Origin: Pseudomonas bubulae
GTDB taxonomy: Bacteria; Pseudomonadota; Gammaproteobacteria; Pseudomonadales; Pseudomonadaceae
NCBI RefSeq assembly: GCF_900618535.1
Contig: NZ_UYJA01000001.1
Span: 744,001-808,000 of the forward strand
Reading direction: 5' to 3'
DNA: 64,000 bases
Part shown: in pieces, positions 38,054-46,080 of the stretch
Layout of the letters: each line of letters opens with the position of its first letter
Numbering within the stretch: the stretch's first letter is position 1
Made by a program: the position numbers and the translations under genes
The notes under the pieces: generated by a model
What the model was told of the DNA's origin: nothing
Seen by the model: only the letters and a program-made list of their open reading frames with translations
The model's database searches: none

Positions 38054-39064
38054 ATGAAACCATACGAATACGTTAAGCCTACAACGTGGTCCACCGCTAT
38101 CACCGAACAAGGTGGGACCATTCAGTTCAACACAGAGACCACCATCAAAGGTGGCGCAGGCACTGACGCAGCGGCCTACGTTAAGGCCCTCACAGATGGT
38201 CTCGATGAATACTTCAACGGTGGAGACTGGGAAGAAGGCGCTGAAGAAGCGATTCCCTGTGAGTTCCGCCCTAAGGGCACCGAGCCGACCACCCAACAGA
38301 TCGTTCTGATGCAAGATCGAAGTGTTGAGTTCGACCCGCGCAAGTCCATCTATGACGATTCGACCTTCACTAAAGGCGAGGCCGTCGCTGGTGACTTCCT
38401 GTTCTGTGAGGCCACCCCTCAGGCCGCTCTGTTTTCTTTTCGTCAGACCTTCTTGGACCATCACATCATGTCGGGCTTCACCCTCAATGGTTTGACGCAG
38501 ACCGCTGAGAAGCTCTTGAAGGACTTCGAGATGTCCTGTGGTGCGACCATTGCCAAGATTCTGACCACCTCTTCGTCCACTGAGGTCAAGGCCCTTACAG
38601 GTCTCTCTAAGAACCCACGCGAACGCGCTGAGGACATCATTGATGGTCTGACCATGAACATCAACCAAGCAGTTGGAACCTCGCTGTCTGACTTCGTGTT
38701 GCTGATCCCGGCTAAAGAAGTTGCTGGTCTTGAGCGTGCTGCTCAGCGTGCTGGACTGTCAGACGTAGAGGACCTCTTGGGCTGTGGCTCTCAGTTCTAC
38801 TCTGGCGAGGACTTGGGCATCTTCATGTTGCCTAAGGGTATGGCCTCACTGAGCTTCCGTAAGGACTCCAACGGTGCTGTGTGGCAGATCCATGCGACCC
38901 GTAACCCTAACGCTATGGCGTGGGACGTAGAGGTCATTGGTGTGGCTGATGTGGTGACACAGGCCAAGGTACAGCTCAAGCTGGCAAACCCTGCTGACCC
39001 TAAAGAGAAGCTCCAAGTAGAGCTGGTCGATTTCCCTATGGTCACTCGTGTGACCTTGGCCTAA
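38054..39064 (+). CDS. possible major-capsid-like protein of the element
   Basis: 336 residues (T7 capsid about 345). No close family recalled. The layout fits an HK97-fold coat: an acidic N-arm and loop (residues 1-130), a long helix (LTQTAEKLLKDFEMSCGATIAKIL, about 146-170), then a domain of the kind SDFVLLIPAKEVAGLERAAQRAGLSDVEDLLG (212-243) with later strands (GIFMLPKGMASLSFR; ATRNPNAMAWDVEVIGVADV). It is followed at once by a T7-late-type terminator, which in T7 lies directly after the capsid gene. AGGAGA is 9 bases before the ATG. Alternatives: another structural protein or a decoy of helper assembly. Confidence 0.5.
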   Translation: MKPYEYVKPTTWSTAITEQGGTIQFNTETTIKGGAGTDAAAYVKALTDGLDEYFNGGDWEEGAEEAIPCEFRPKGTEPTTQQIVLMQDRSVEFDPRKSIYDDSTFTKGEAVAGDFLFCEATPQAALFSFRQTFLDHHIMSGFTLNGLTQTAEKLLKDFEMSCGATIAKILTTSSSTEVKALTGLSKNPRERAEDIIDGLTMNINQAVGTSLSDFVLLIPAKEVAGLERAAQRAGLSDVEDLLGCGSQFYSGEDLGIFMLPKGMASLSFRKDSNGAVWQIHATRNPNAMAWDVEVIGVADVVTQAKVQLKLANPADPKEKLQVELVDFPMVTRVTLA

Positions 39065-39082
39065 CAAGCCATTGCAATGAAT

Positions 39083-39121
39083 ACCTCAAAGGCCTCTAAC
39101 AGGGTCCTCTGGGGTCTTCTT
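39083..39121 (+). terminator. T7 late-terminator-like element
   Basis: Aligned by eye with the T7 terminator after gene 10, about 27 of 40 positions match, including the blocks GGCCTCTAA, GGGTC and GGGGT followed by a T-rich tail. The outer stem ACCTC (39083-39087) / GGGGT (39111-39115) corresponds to the T7 CCCC/GGGG stem. Lies 19 bases after the capsid-like gene. Confidence 0.75.
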
Positions 39122-39160
39122 AATGTTACGTTATTTCATCACATCAGAAGGAGGTAAACC

Positions 39161-39364
39161 GTGACGACCATGACCATCAAATTAATGAAAACAGTCCTTG
39201 CCTCAAAGAGCTTCTGGAAGACCGTAGCCTTGGTCGCAATGATGTCCAGTATCGCTGTCCCTGAAGGGTTCGCTGAGCTTATCGCTGAGGTCCTCTCGGA
39301 GGTGCTGACAAGCATAACGGCAATGGACAATGACGCAGTACTGGTCTCAATGGCCTTCCCTTAG
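39161..39364 (+). CDS. small hydrophobic element protein (holin-like?)
   Basis: 67 residues from a GTG start with a perfect AAGGAGGT ribosome site. One hydrophobic helix (WKTVALVAMMSSIAV, about residues 19-33) then an amphipathic acidic stretch (EGFAELIAEVLSEVLTSI). Small membrane proteins of this type in phages are often holins or superinfection factors; no family match is claimed. It is the last gene of the element and is expressed past the terminator only by read-through. Confidence 0.65.
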   Translation: MTTMTIKLMKTVLASKSFWKTVALVAMMSSIAVPEGFAELIAEVLSEVLTSITAMDNDAVLVSMAFP

Positions 39365-39707
39365 GGCGCTCCTGTGTGAATTCTCGCGGGCAATCACCCT
39401 GCTCAGTTCTCAGAATCAACACAGCAGCGCCTTACAGGAACCTCAAAGCGGACAAAAGGCACCCCTTTGGGAATCTGGGAGAAAAATGTGAGTGACCACC
39501 TTTAATGCTTTGCGGGCACGTTTACCCCGTAGGCCCTCAGGCGCACACAGGCGCGGTAGGGACCCTCGCGAGCGCACGGAAAGGCTCAGGCACGGGCGCA
39601 CGATAAGGACCCCAAGAGCGGCTCATAGAGTGTGACAAGGCAGTATCAAATGGTGATGCCACATGCTACGGTGCCCACCCCATCTGGTCTCCAAGCCACC
39701 TCAGTGA
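39365..39707. other. noncoding right end of the element with a long hairpin
   Basis: Immediately after the last gene, GGCGCTCCTGTG (39365-39376) pairs with CACAGCAGCGCC (39420-39431) at 11 of 12 positions, with further pairing inside (TGAATTCT/AGAATCA). A third CCCCTTTGGG block (39472-39481) recalls the control modules. The segment 39530-39610 is rich in GCGC/CGCG. No gene is seen. Packaging signal, origin or terminator are the candidate roles. Confidence 0.55.
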
Positions 39708-39717
39708 GTTCACTGAC
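39708..39717. repeat. attR core repeat
   Basis: GTTCACTGAC, right copy. The element side shows CAGTGA-GT-TCACTG, a 6-bp inverted repeat across the core (39702-39715). The chromosomal side continues the arylsulfatase frame (GAC TAC TAC). Confidence 0.85.
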
Positions 39718-41085
39718 TACTACGCAGAGAACAGCTGCACCGCCGGGCGCTCGTCGTTTATCACCGGGCAGACGCCGCTGCGCACAGGCCTGTCCAAAGT
39801 CGGCATACCGGGAGCACCGGTAGGCCTGCAAAAGCGCGATATCACCATCGCCCAGGCGCTCAAATCCCAGGGCTACGCCACTGCACAATTCGGTAAAAAC
39901 CACCTGGGCGACCGCGACGAGTACTTGCCGACCAATCATGGTTTTGACGAGTTTTTCGGCAACCTCTACCACCTCAATGCCGAGGAAGAACCCGAACGCC
40001 CGTACTGGCCCAAGGATGACCCGGCTTTCGTCAAGGCCACCTCGCCCCGTGGCGTGATCCACAGTTTTGCCGACGGCAAGATTGAAGACACCGGGGCCCT
40101 GACCGCCAAGCGCATGGAAACCATCGACGACGAAACCACCGCGGCCGCGCAGGAGTTCATCGAAAAGCAGGCCAAGGCCGACAAGCCTTTTTTTGTGTGG
40201 ATGAACACCACGCGCATGCACGTCTTTACCCACGTGCGCGACTCGATGAAGGGCCAGAGTGGTATGCCCGGCAACGAGTACGCCGATGGCATGCTTGAGC
40301 ATGACGGCGACGTCGGCAAACTGCTGAAAACCCTCGATGACCTGAAAATCGCCGACAACACCATCGTGGTCTACACCACCGACAACGGGCCGAACCAGTT
40401 CTCCTGGCCGGACGCGGCCACCACGCCGTTCCGGAACGAGAAGAACTCCAACTGGGAAGGTGCCTTCCGTGTCCCGGCAATCGTGCGCTGGCCGGGGAAA
40501 ATCAAGGCTGGCGAAGTGAGTAACGAGATGTTCTCGGGGCTGGACTGGTTCCCGACCCTGCTCGCGGTGGCTGGCGATGCCGATGTCAAAGACAAGTTGC
40601 TCAAGGGCTGGGCCCCGGTGGCAGGTGGCAACAACTTCAAGGTGCACCTGGACGGTTTCAACCAGCTGCCGTACCTGACCGGCGAACAACCCAAGGGCAA
40701 TCGCAACGAGTTCTACTACTTCAACGATGACGGCATGCTGGTATCGATGCGTTTCGACAACTGGAAAGTGGTGTTCTGCGAGCAACGCGAACCGGGCGGT
40801 TTCAAGGTCTGGAGCGAACCTTTCGTATGCCTGCGGGTGCCGAAAATCTTCAACCTGCGCATGGACCCGTTCGAACGGGCTGACGTGGTCTCCGATCAGT
40901 ATTACGACTGGAGCACGAAAAACGTCTACTTGAACGAACTGGCAATCATGAAGGCGGCCAACTTCCTGGAAACCTTCGTCGATTACCCGCCAAGCCAGAA
41001 GCCGCCAAGCTTCAGTATCGATCAGGTACGGGCAGCGGTAGACGCCAAGATTGCGGAAAAAATGAAAAATCAGCCAGCGCAGTAA
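39718..41085 (+). pseudogene. arylsulfatase, 3' part
   Basis: 455 codons continuing the frame of 33077-33295; the restored protein would be 528 residues. The formylglycine motif is C-T-A-G-R (Cys80 of the restored protein, seven codons after the junction), followed by SSFITGQTPL; later sulfatase motifs include FGKNHLGDRDEYLPTNHGFDEFFGN and YTTDNGPN. Hydrolyses sulfate esters, probably in the periplasm. A fragment from the internal ATG at 39925 could be translated but would lack the catalytic Cys. Precise excision would restore the enzyme. Confidence 0.92.
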
Positions 41086-41093
41086 ACCTGCCC

Positions 41094-41180
41094 TGTGGGA
41101 GCGGGCTTGCCCGCGATTGTCTCGACGCACTGCATCTGTCAGATCGCGCCGCCTCCATCGCGAGCAAGCCCGCTCCCACA
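41094..41180. repeat. paired REP palindromes (BIME)
   Basis: TGTGGGAGCGGGCTTGCCCG at the left and its inverse (CGAGCAAGCCCGCTCCCACA) at the right, 87 bp in all, between the arylsulfatase and the next gene. Standard Pseudomonas intergenic repeat. Confidence 0.92.
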
Positions 41181-41229
41181 CGGGGTAACGACTCCTTCCC
41201 GAATTCCTTCTGCACAAGGCTCCCGCGCA

Positions 41230-43716
41230 ATGCCGTCACCCTTACCGCCCAGCCGTACTGCATTGTCTGCCACTGCCTTGCTGCTATTTATTTCCGGTAC
41301 TGCCGCCCTGATCTATCAGGTGCTGTGGATCAAACAACTGTCGCTGGTGATCGGTGTCGAGGTGTACGCCATCACCACCGGCATCAGCGCCTTCTTTGCC
41401 GGGCTGGCCCTTGGCGGGCTGCTGTTTGGCCGCTGCGCCGACCGCCTGGGCAAACCCTTGCTGTTATATGCGGGCCTTGAAGTGGGTGTGGCCGTGCTCG
41501 GCATCGGCGCCACGCTGGGGCTGGGTATGGCCGCGGCGCCATTTGCCTGGCTCGAACAACGGATCGGCCTGCCCGCCTGGTTGCTGCCATTGCTGCTGGT
41601 GGGGCTGCCCGCCCTCTTGATGGGCGGCACGCTGCCAGTGCTGATACGCGCACTGGCATCCGAGCCGCAACATCTGGGCCAGGCCGGTGGCCGCCTGTAT
41701 GCCGCCAATACCGGCGGGGCGATTGTCGGCACTCTGCTGACCGCCTTTATCCTGATTGCCAGCCTCGGTGTTTTCGCCAGTGCCGTTGTAGCCGCCGTAC
41801 TCAACCTGATTGCCGCCGCGGGTGCCCTGTGGTTGCAACGCGGGCAGCACACCATTGTCGCCGATCCGGTGGCGACCAGCGCGGCACACAATCCGGCCCG
41901 GCTGGCCATGGCCCTGTATGCCATCGCGGGCGGTGTGGCACTGGGCTACGAAGTGGTCTGGTCGCAATCGATCGTTCAGTTCATGAGCACCCGTACCTAC
42001 GCCTTTGCCGTGGTGCTGGCCACTTACCTGACCGGACTGTTTATCGGCAGCAGCCTGATGGCGCGCCGGGTTGATCGGCTACGCGATCCCTGGGGTGTGT
42101 TTGCCTTGCTGATTGCCGGGGCCGGACTGGTTGCCCTGCTGGAAGTTGCCCTGCTCGGACGCTGGCTGATCCTGCTGCAAACCCAGGCAGAGACTGCGGC
42201 ACTGGCCTTGGGTGGCAGTGTGTTGCTGGGCATGAGCGCCCGCTTCGCAGTGGCTGCACTGAGCATTGTGTTTATCCCTACGTTGCTGTTGGGCGCAGCG
42301 TTCCCGATAGCCCTGCGCCTGTGCGTCGGCCCCGGCCGGATCGGGCGGGATGTCGGTGCAGTCGTGGCGTTCAACACGCTGGGCGGGATCGTCGGCGTTG
42401 CCCTCTGCGGTTTTGTCCTGATCCCCTGGCTGGGGCTGGTACATACGCTCGGCATGCTGGCAGTCATCGCCGCTGCAGTAGGTTTGATCGCGGTACAGCA
42501 GGGGCACCGGGTCAAGAAAGGCCATCGCCAGGCAGTCGTTGCGTTCAGCCTGGCAGCGCTGCTGGTAGCCGTCTTAACGCCGGTTGAGCGCCTCGCCGAA
42601 CTGCTGCCCGGAGCCCGTAACGGTGAGCTGGTGTTTTACCAGGAAGGTCGCGGCGGCACCGTCGCCGTCGTGGCCCAGGGCAAGGGTGAACGCCGCTTCC
42701 ATCGCCTGTATATCCAGGGCGTGTCCAACACCGGTGATGCCATGCCTTCACTGCGCTACATGCGTATCCAGGCCCTGTTGCCGCTGTTGATCCACAACGG
42801 CGAACCACGCTCGGCGCTGGTAATCGGCTTTGGCACCGGGATCACTGCCGGGGCCCTGTTGAGTTACCCGGGACTGCAACAACGGGTGGTGGCCGAGTTA
42901 TTGCCCTCGGTGGTCAAGGCTTCAATCCTGTTCAAAGGCAACTTCGCTGCGGCTTCCAACCCCGGCTTGCAGGTGCGTTTGCGCGACGGTCGCCAGGAAC
43001 TTCTGCGCAGCGAACAGCGCTATGACCTGATCACCCTCGAACCACCACCGCCCTCCGCCGCCGGCGTAGTCAATCTGTACTCGCGGGACTTCTATCAACT
43101 GGCTGCACAGCGCCTGCACCCGCAAGGGATAGTTGCGCAATGGCTGCCGTTGCCGACGCAGAATATCGACGACTCGCGTTCGCTGGTGCGCAGTTTTCTC
43201 GACGTATTCCCTTACGCCACGCTATGGACCAGCGAGTTTCACGAAATGCTGCTGGTGGGTTCATTGCAGCCCATTGAACTGGATGCCGCGCGCATCAGCG
43301 CCCGTTTCGGGCAACCGGGTGTACGCAACGCCCTGCAGGATGTGGGCGTCGCTTCGCCAGCGGCACTGCTGGCAACCTGGGTGACCGACCGTGAAGGGCT
43401 GGTGCGCTTTGCTGCAGATGCGCCGGCCGTCACGGACGACCAACCGCGTATCGAGTACGCTCCGTGGGTGCGCAGCAAAGAAATCAGCCGGGTGCTGCCG
43501 GCGCTGCTCGATCTGCGCCAACCGATACCGTTGCTCAACGCCGCCCCGGAGTTTGTCGAGCGCATGCACAGCCAACAGCAACGCCTGATGCAGTTTTACC
43601 GTTCCAGCCTGCATGCCTATGATGGCGACCGCGAGGCATGGAGCCGGGATATCCGTGAAGTAATGCGTGGCGATGGCGCCAACCCCTATTACCGCTGGTT
43701 TGTCGGTGAACGCTAG
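41230..43716 (+). CDS. membrane-transporter / spermidine-synthase-like fusion protein
   Basis: 828 residues. About 12 hydrophobic helices fill residues 10-460 (ALLLFISGTAALIYQVLWIKQLSLVIG, GALLPVLIRALASE-like GTLPVLIRALASEPQHLGQAGGRLYAANTGGAIVG), then a soluble SpeE-like Rossmann domain (VIGFGTGITAGALLSYPGLQQRVVAELLPSVV; LITLEPPPPSAAGVVNLYSRDFYQLAAQRL). The aminopropyltransferase family label may not reflect real polyamine synthesis. The ATG at 41230 is chosen; the longer frame runs through the REP. Part of the arylsulfatase-cytochrome cluster. Confidence 0.88.
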   Translation: MPSPLPPSRTALSATALLLFISGTAALIYQVLWIKQLSLVIGVEVYAITTGISAFFAGLALGGLLFGRCADRLGKPLLLYAGLEVGVAVLGIGATLGLGMAAAPFAWLEQRIGLPAWLLPLLLVGLPALLMGGTLPVLIRALASEPQHLGQAGGRLYAANTGGAIVGTLLTAFILIASLGVFASAVVAAVLNLIAAAGALWLQRGQHTIVADPVATSAAHNPARLAMALYAIAGGVALGYEVVWSQSIVQFMSTRTYAFAVVLATYLTGLFIGSSLMARRVDRLRDPWGVFALLIAGAGLVALLEVALLGRWLILLQTQAETAALALGGSVLLGMSARFAVAALSIVFIPTLLLGAAFPIALRLCVGPGRIGRDVGAVVAFNTLGGIVGVALCGFVLIPWLGLVHTLGMLAVIAAAVGLIAVQQGHRVKKGHRQAVVAFSLAALLVAVLTPVERLAELLPGARNGELVFYQEGRGGTVAVVAQGKGERRFHRLYIQGVSNTGDAMPSLRYMRIQALLPLLIHNGEPRSALVIGFGTGITAGALLSYPGLQQRVVAELLPSVVKASILFKGNFAAASNPGLQVRLRDGRQELLRSEQRYDLITLEPPPPSAAGVVNLYSRDFYQLAAQRLHPQGIVAQWLPLPTQNIDDSRSLVRSFLDVFPYATLWTSEFHEMLLVGSLQPIELDAARISARFGQPGVRNALQDVGVASPAALLATWVTDREGLVRFAADAPAVTDDQPRIEYAPWVRSKEISRVLPALLDLRQPIPLLNAAPEFVERMHSQQQRLMQFYRSSLHAYDGDREAWSRDIREVMRGDGANPYYRWFVGER

Positions 43717-43740
43717 AGCCTTTTGGATACGGAAGTCGCA

Positions 43741-46074
43741 ATGCCCAAAACTAAAACTATAAAAGCTGCAAACCCACCTGATTCGCGCCCCACCCTGATG
43801 AGCCGTTACCTGTTACCCGTAAGCGCTGCCGTGTTGCTGGTGGTGCTGGGCGGGTTATGGTTTTATCTCAGCCGCCCGGCGCCGGTGTATGAGCCCAAGG
43901 TGCTGGCCACGGCTGCGGTGGCCGAGCCCGTCGCCCCGGCGCAGATGGTCGACGAGCAACAGTGCCAGGGTTGTCACGACGCCCAGGTCAAGGACTGGCA
44001 AGGCTCTCATCATCAACTGGCCATGCAGGTGGCCGCGCCGCAGACCGTACTGGCCGACTTCAGCAATGCCACGTTCAAGGGCGAAGGCGAAAACAGCCGG
44101 TTTTTTCGCCAGGGCGACGAGTTCTGGGTCAATACGCCGGGGCTGGATGGCAAACCCGCCGACTTCAAGGTCGCTTACACCTTCGGCATTGCGCCGTTGC
44201 AGCAGTATTTGATCGAAGTTGGCGACGGCAGACTGCAAGCCCTGGGGGTGGCCTGGGATACCGAAAAACACCGCTGGTTCCATCTGTACCCAGGCCAGGG
44301 GGTGAGCTTCAAGAACCCGCTGCATTGGAGCAAACCGAACCAGAACGCCAACTTTATGTGCGTCGAATGTCACACCACCGGCTACAAACGTAACTTTGAT
44401 GCCGCCAGCAACAGCTTCAACAGCCAATGGAACAGTCTCGGCGTCGGTTGCCAGGCCTGTCACGGCCCGGCGTCCAGCCATCTGCGTGCTGTCACGGAAA
44501 ACAACCCGTTGCCCCACAGCGGCTTTGACGTCGACCTTAAAAGCAAGGACGCCACGGTAGAACTCGAAACCTGCGCCCGCTGCCATGCCCGCCGCGCCCC
44601 GCTGGGCGATGGCTTTACCGTGGGCAAGCGGCTGATGGACGACTACCTGCCCAGCGTACTGACCCGCGAGCTGTACGCACTGGACGGCAAGATCAAGGAC
44701 GAGGTGTTCGAACACGGCTCGTTCCTGCAAAGCAAGATGTTCGACAAGGGCGTGCGTTGCAGCAACTGCCACAACCCCCACAGCACCGAACTCAAGGCAG
44801 CGGGCAATGCACTGTGCCTGCAATGCCACAACACGGCCGGCAAAGCAGCCATTGCCGGGATTGATGGCAAGGGCCTGCACGCGAAGAACTATGACGCCAT
44901 CGACCACCATCGCCATGCCGAAGGCCAACCGGGCTCGCAATGTGTGGATTGCCATATGCCCGGCAAGTTCTACATGGGCAACGACTATCGCCATGACCAC
45001 AGCTTCAGCATCCCCAACCCGGTGCGGGCCAAAGCCCTGGGCACAACGGATGCCTGCCTGGGCTGCCATCAGGGCAAGGCCGGTGACAGGGTGACGGAGC
45101 AGTTCAAGCTCTGGACCGCCCACGATGCACCGCAAGCAGCCCGGTACGATGAAAGCCTGTGGCTGATCCGCGGCGGCCGGCCGGGTGCTGCGCAGGCGCT
45201 CTACGAGCAATTGCGGCGCAGCAACCTGCCAGCGATTCAACGCGCCACGTTGTTGGCTGAACTGGCCAACTACCCCAGCGAATCCGCACTGCAGCTGGCC
45301 AGCAAGGACCTCAACCACCCTGCCCCGCAAGTGCGTGAAAGCGCGGTGCGGGCAGTGAGCGCTTTCTTGCCTCCGGCAGAGCGGGTCGCGTTGCTCAGCC
45401 CATTGTTGAGTGACAGCGTGCGTGCAGTGCGCATCATCGCCGCGCGCAACTTGCAGGGCGCTGCGCGCAATGGCCTGGGCACGAATCAAGTGGCGTGGGA
45501 CAAGGCCATCGGTGAATACGAAAGCGTGCAGCTGAGCCTGGCCGAACGGGCCGAGTCCAACCTCAACCTGGCCATGCTGTATCAGGCCAGCGGGCGCAAT
45601 GCCGAGGTCGAGGCCAGACTGCGCGCCGCCCTGCTGCGCGACCCGGACTTCTACCCGGCGCTGGTCACTCTGGCCCAATGGCTGGAAGCCAGTGGGCGCA
45701 GTGCCGAGGCCTCGACCCTGCTCAACGACGCGATCAAGGCACAACCGCAGGCAGCGTTGTTGCAACACAGCCTGGGGCTGGCATTGATTCGCGGTGGCCA
45801 GCCCGAACAAGCGATGAAAGCTTTGCAGCAGGCTGTAAAACTGGAACCGGACAACAGCCAGTACCGCTATGTGCTGGCGGTGGCCCTGCACCAGAGCGGC
45901 CAGCTCGAACAGGCCTGCGCGCAAATGGAAGAACTGCTCAAGCGTCAGCCGGCGTTTCGCGATGCGCGATTGGCGTTGATCCAGTTCTACCTCGACAGCG
46001 GCCAGGAGCCCAAAGCGCAGGTGGTGCTGCAAGCCTGGAAACAGATCAATCCTGAGGATATGGCGTTGAAGTGA
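43741..46074 (+). CDS. octaheme c-type cytochrome with HEAT and TPR repeats
   Basis: 777 residues. N-terminal TM anchor (about residues 24-43). Eight CxxCH haem sites: CQGCH (75-79), CVECH, CQACH, CARCH, CSNCH, CLQCH, CVDCH and CLGCH, of cytochrome c554/NrfA-like arrangement. Then HEAT-like repeats (about residues 475-580) and TPRs (about 600-770). Periplasmic electron-transfer protein, partner unknown. Its context with a fused membrane/SpeE-like protein and sulfatase is unusual. ATG at 43741 with GGAAG upstream; a TTG six codons earlier is less likely. Confidence 0.92.
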   Translation: MPKTKTIKAANPPDSRPTLMSRYLLPVSAAVLLVVLGGLWFYLSRPAPVYEPKVLATAAVAEPVAPAQMVDEQQCQGCHDAQVKDWQGSHHQLAMQVAAPQTVLADFSNATFKGEGENSRFFRQGDEFWVNTPGLDGKPADFKVAYTFGIAPLQQYLIEVGDGRLQALGVAWDTEKHRWFHLYPGQGVSFKNPLHWSKPNQNANFMCVECHTTGYKRNFDAASNSFNSQWNSLGVGCQACHGPASSHLRAVTENNPLPHSGFDVDLKSKDATVELETCARCHARRAPLGDGFTVGKRLMDDYLPSVLTRELYALDGKIKDEVFEHGSFLQSKMFDKGVRCSNCHNPHSTELKAAGNALCLQCHNTAGKAAIAGIDGKGLHAKNYDAIDHHRHAEGQPGSQCVDCHMPGKFYMGNDYRHDHSFSIPNPVRAKALGTTDACLGCHQGKAGDRVTEQFKLWTAHDAPQAARYDESLWLIRGGRPGAAQALYEQLRRSNLPAIQRATLLAELANYPSESALQLASKDLNHPAPQVRESAVRAVSAFLPPAERVALLSPLLSDSVRAVRIIAARNLQGAARNGLGTNQVAWDKAIGEYESVQLSLAERAESNLNLAMLYQASGRNAEVEARLRAALLRDPDFYPALVTLAQWLEASGRSAEASTLLNDAIKAQPQAALLQHSLGLALIRGGQPEQAMKALQQAVKLEPDNSQYRYVLAVALHQSGQLEQACAQMEELLKRQPAFRDARLALIQFYLDSGQEPKAQVVLQAWKQINPEDMALK

Positions 46075-46080
46075 CAGCCC

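Larger units (their letters stand above)
33286..39717 (+). mobile_element. 6.4-kb integrated element, candidate satellite of T7-like phages
   Basis: Bounded by the 10-bp direct repeat GTTCACTGAC (33286-33295 and 39708-39717); one copy plus the intervening DNA is about 6422 bp. It interrupts an arylsulfatase gene whose two halves rejoin exactly in frame. All genes point the same way: tyrosine recombinase, Bro-N protein, unknown, Rha/antirepressor, unknown, unknown, capsid-like, small hydrophobic. It has two T7/T3-group phage promoters, a T7-late-type terminator and structured noncoding DNA, but no RNA polymerase, replication, terminase, portal or tail genes. Base composition is visibly more AT-rich than the flanks, and most genes carry strong phage-like ribosome sites. 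A decayed prophage is possible, but every gene and both ends are intact. Confidence 0.85.

Noticed and set aside
33286..39717. Plain decayed prophage explanation for the element
   Set aside because: All genes and both ends are intact and the gene set is compact; not excluded, but less likely than a satellite.
39632..39823. Open frame crossing the right end of the element
   Set aside because: It is out of frame with the arylsulfatase, has no ribosome site, and its composition is a shadow of the sulfatase strand.
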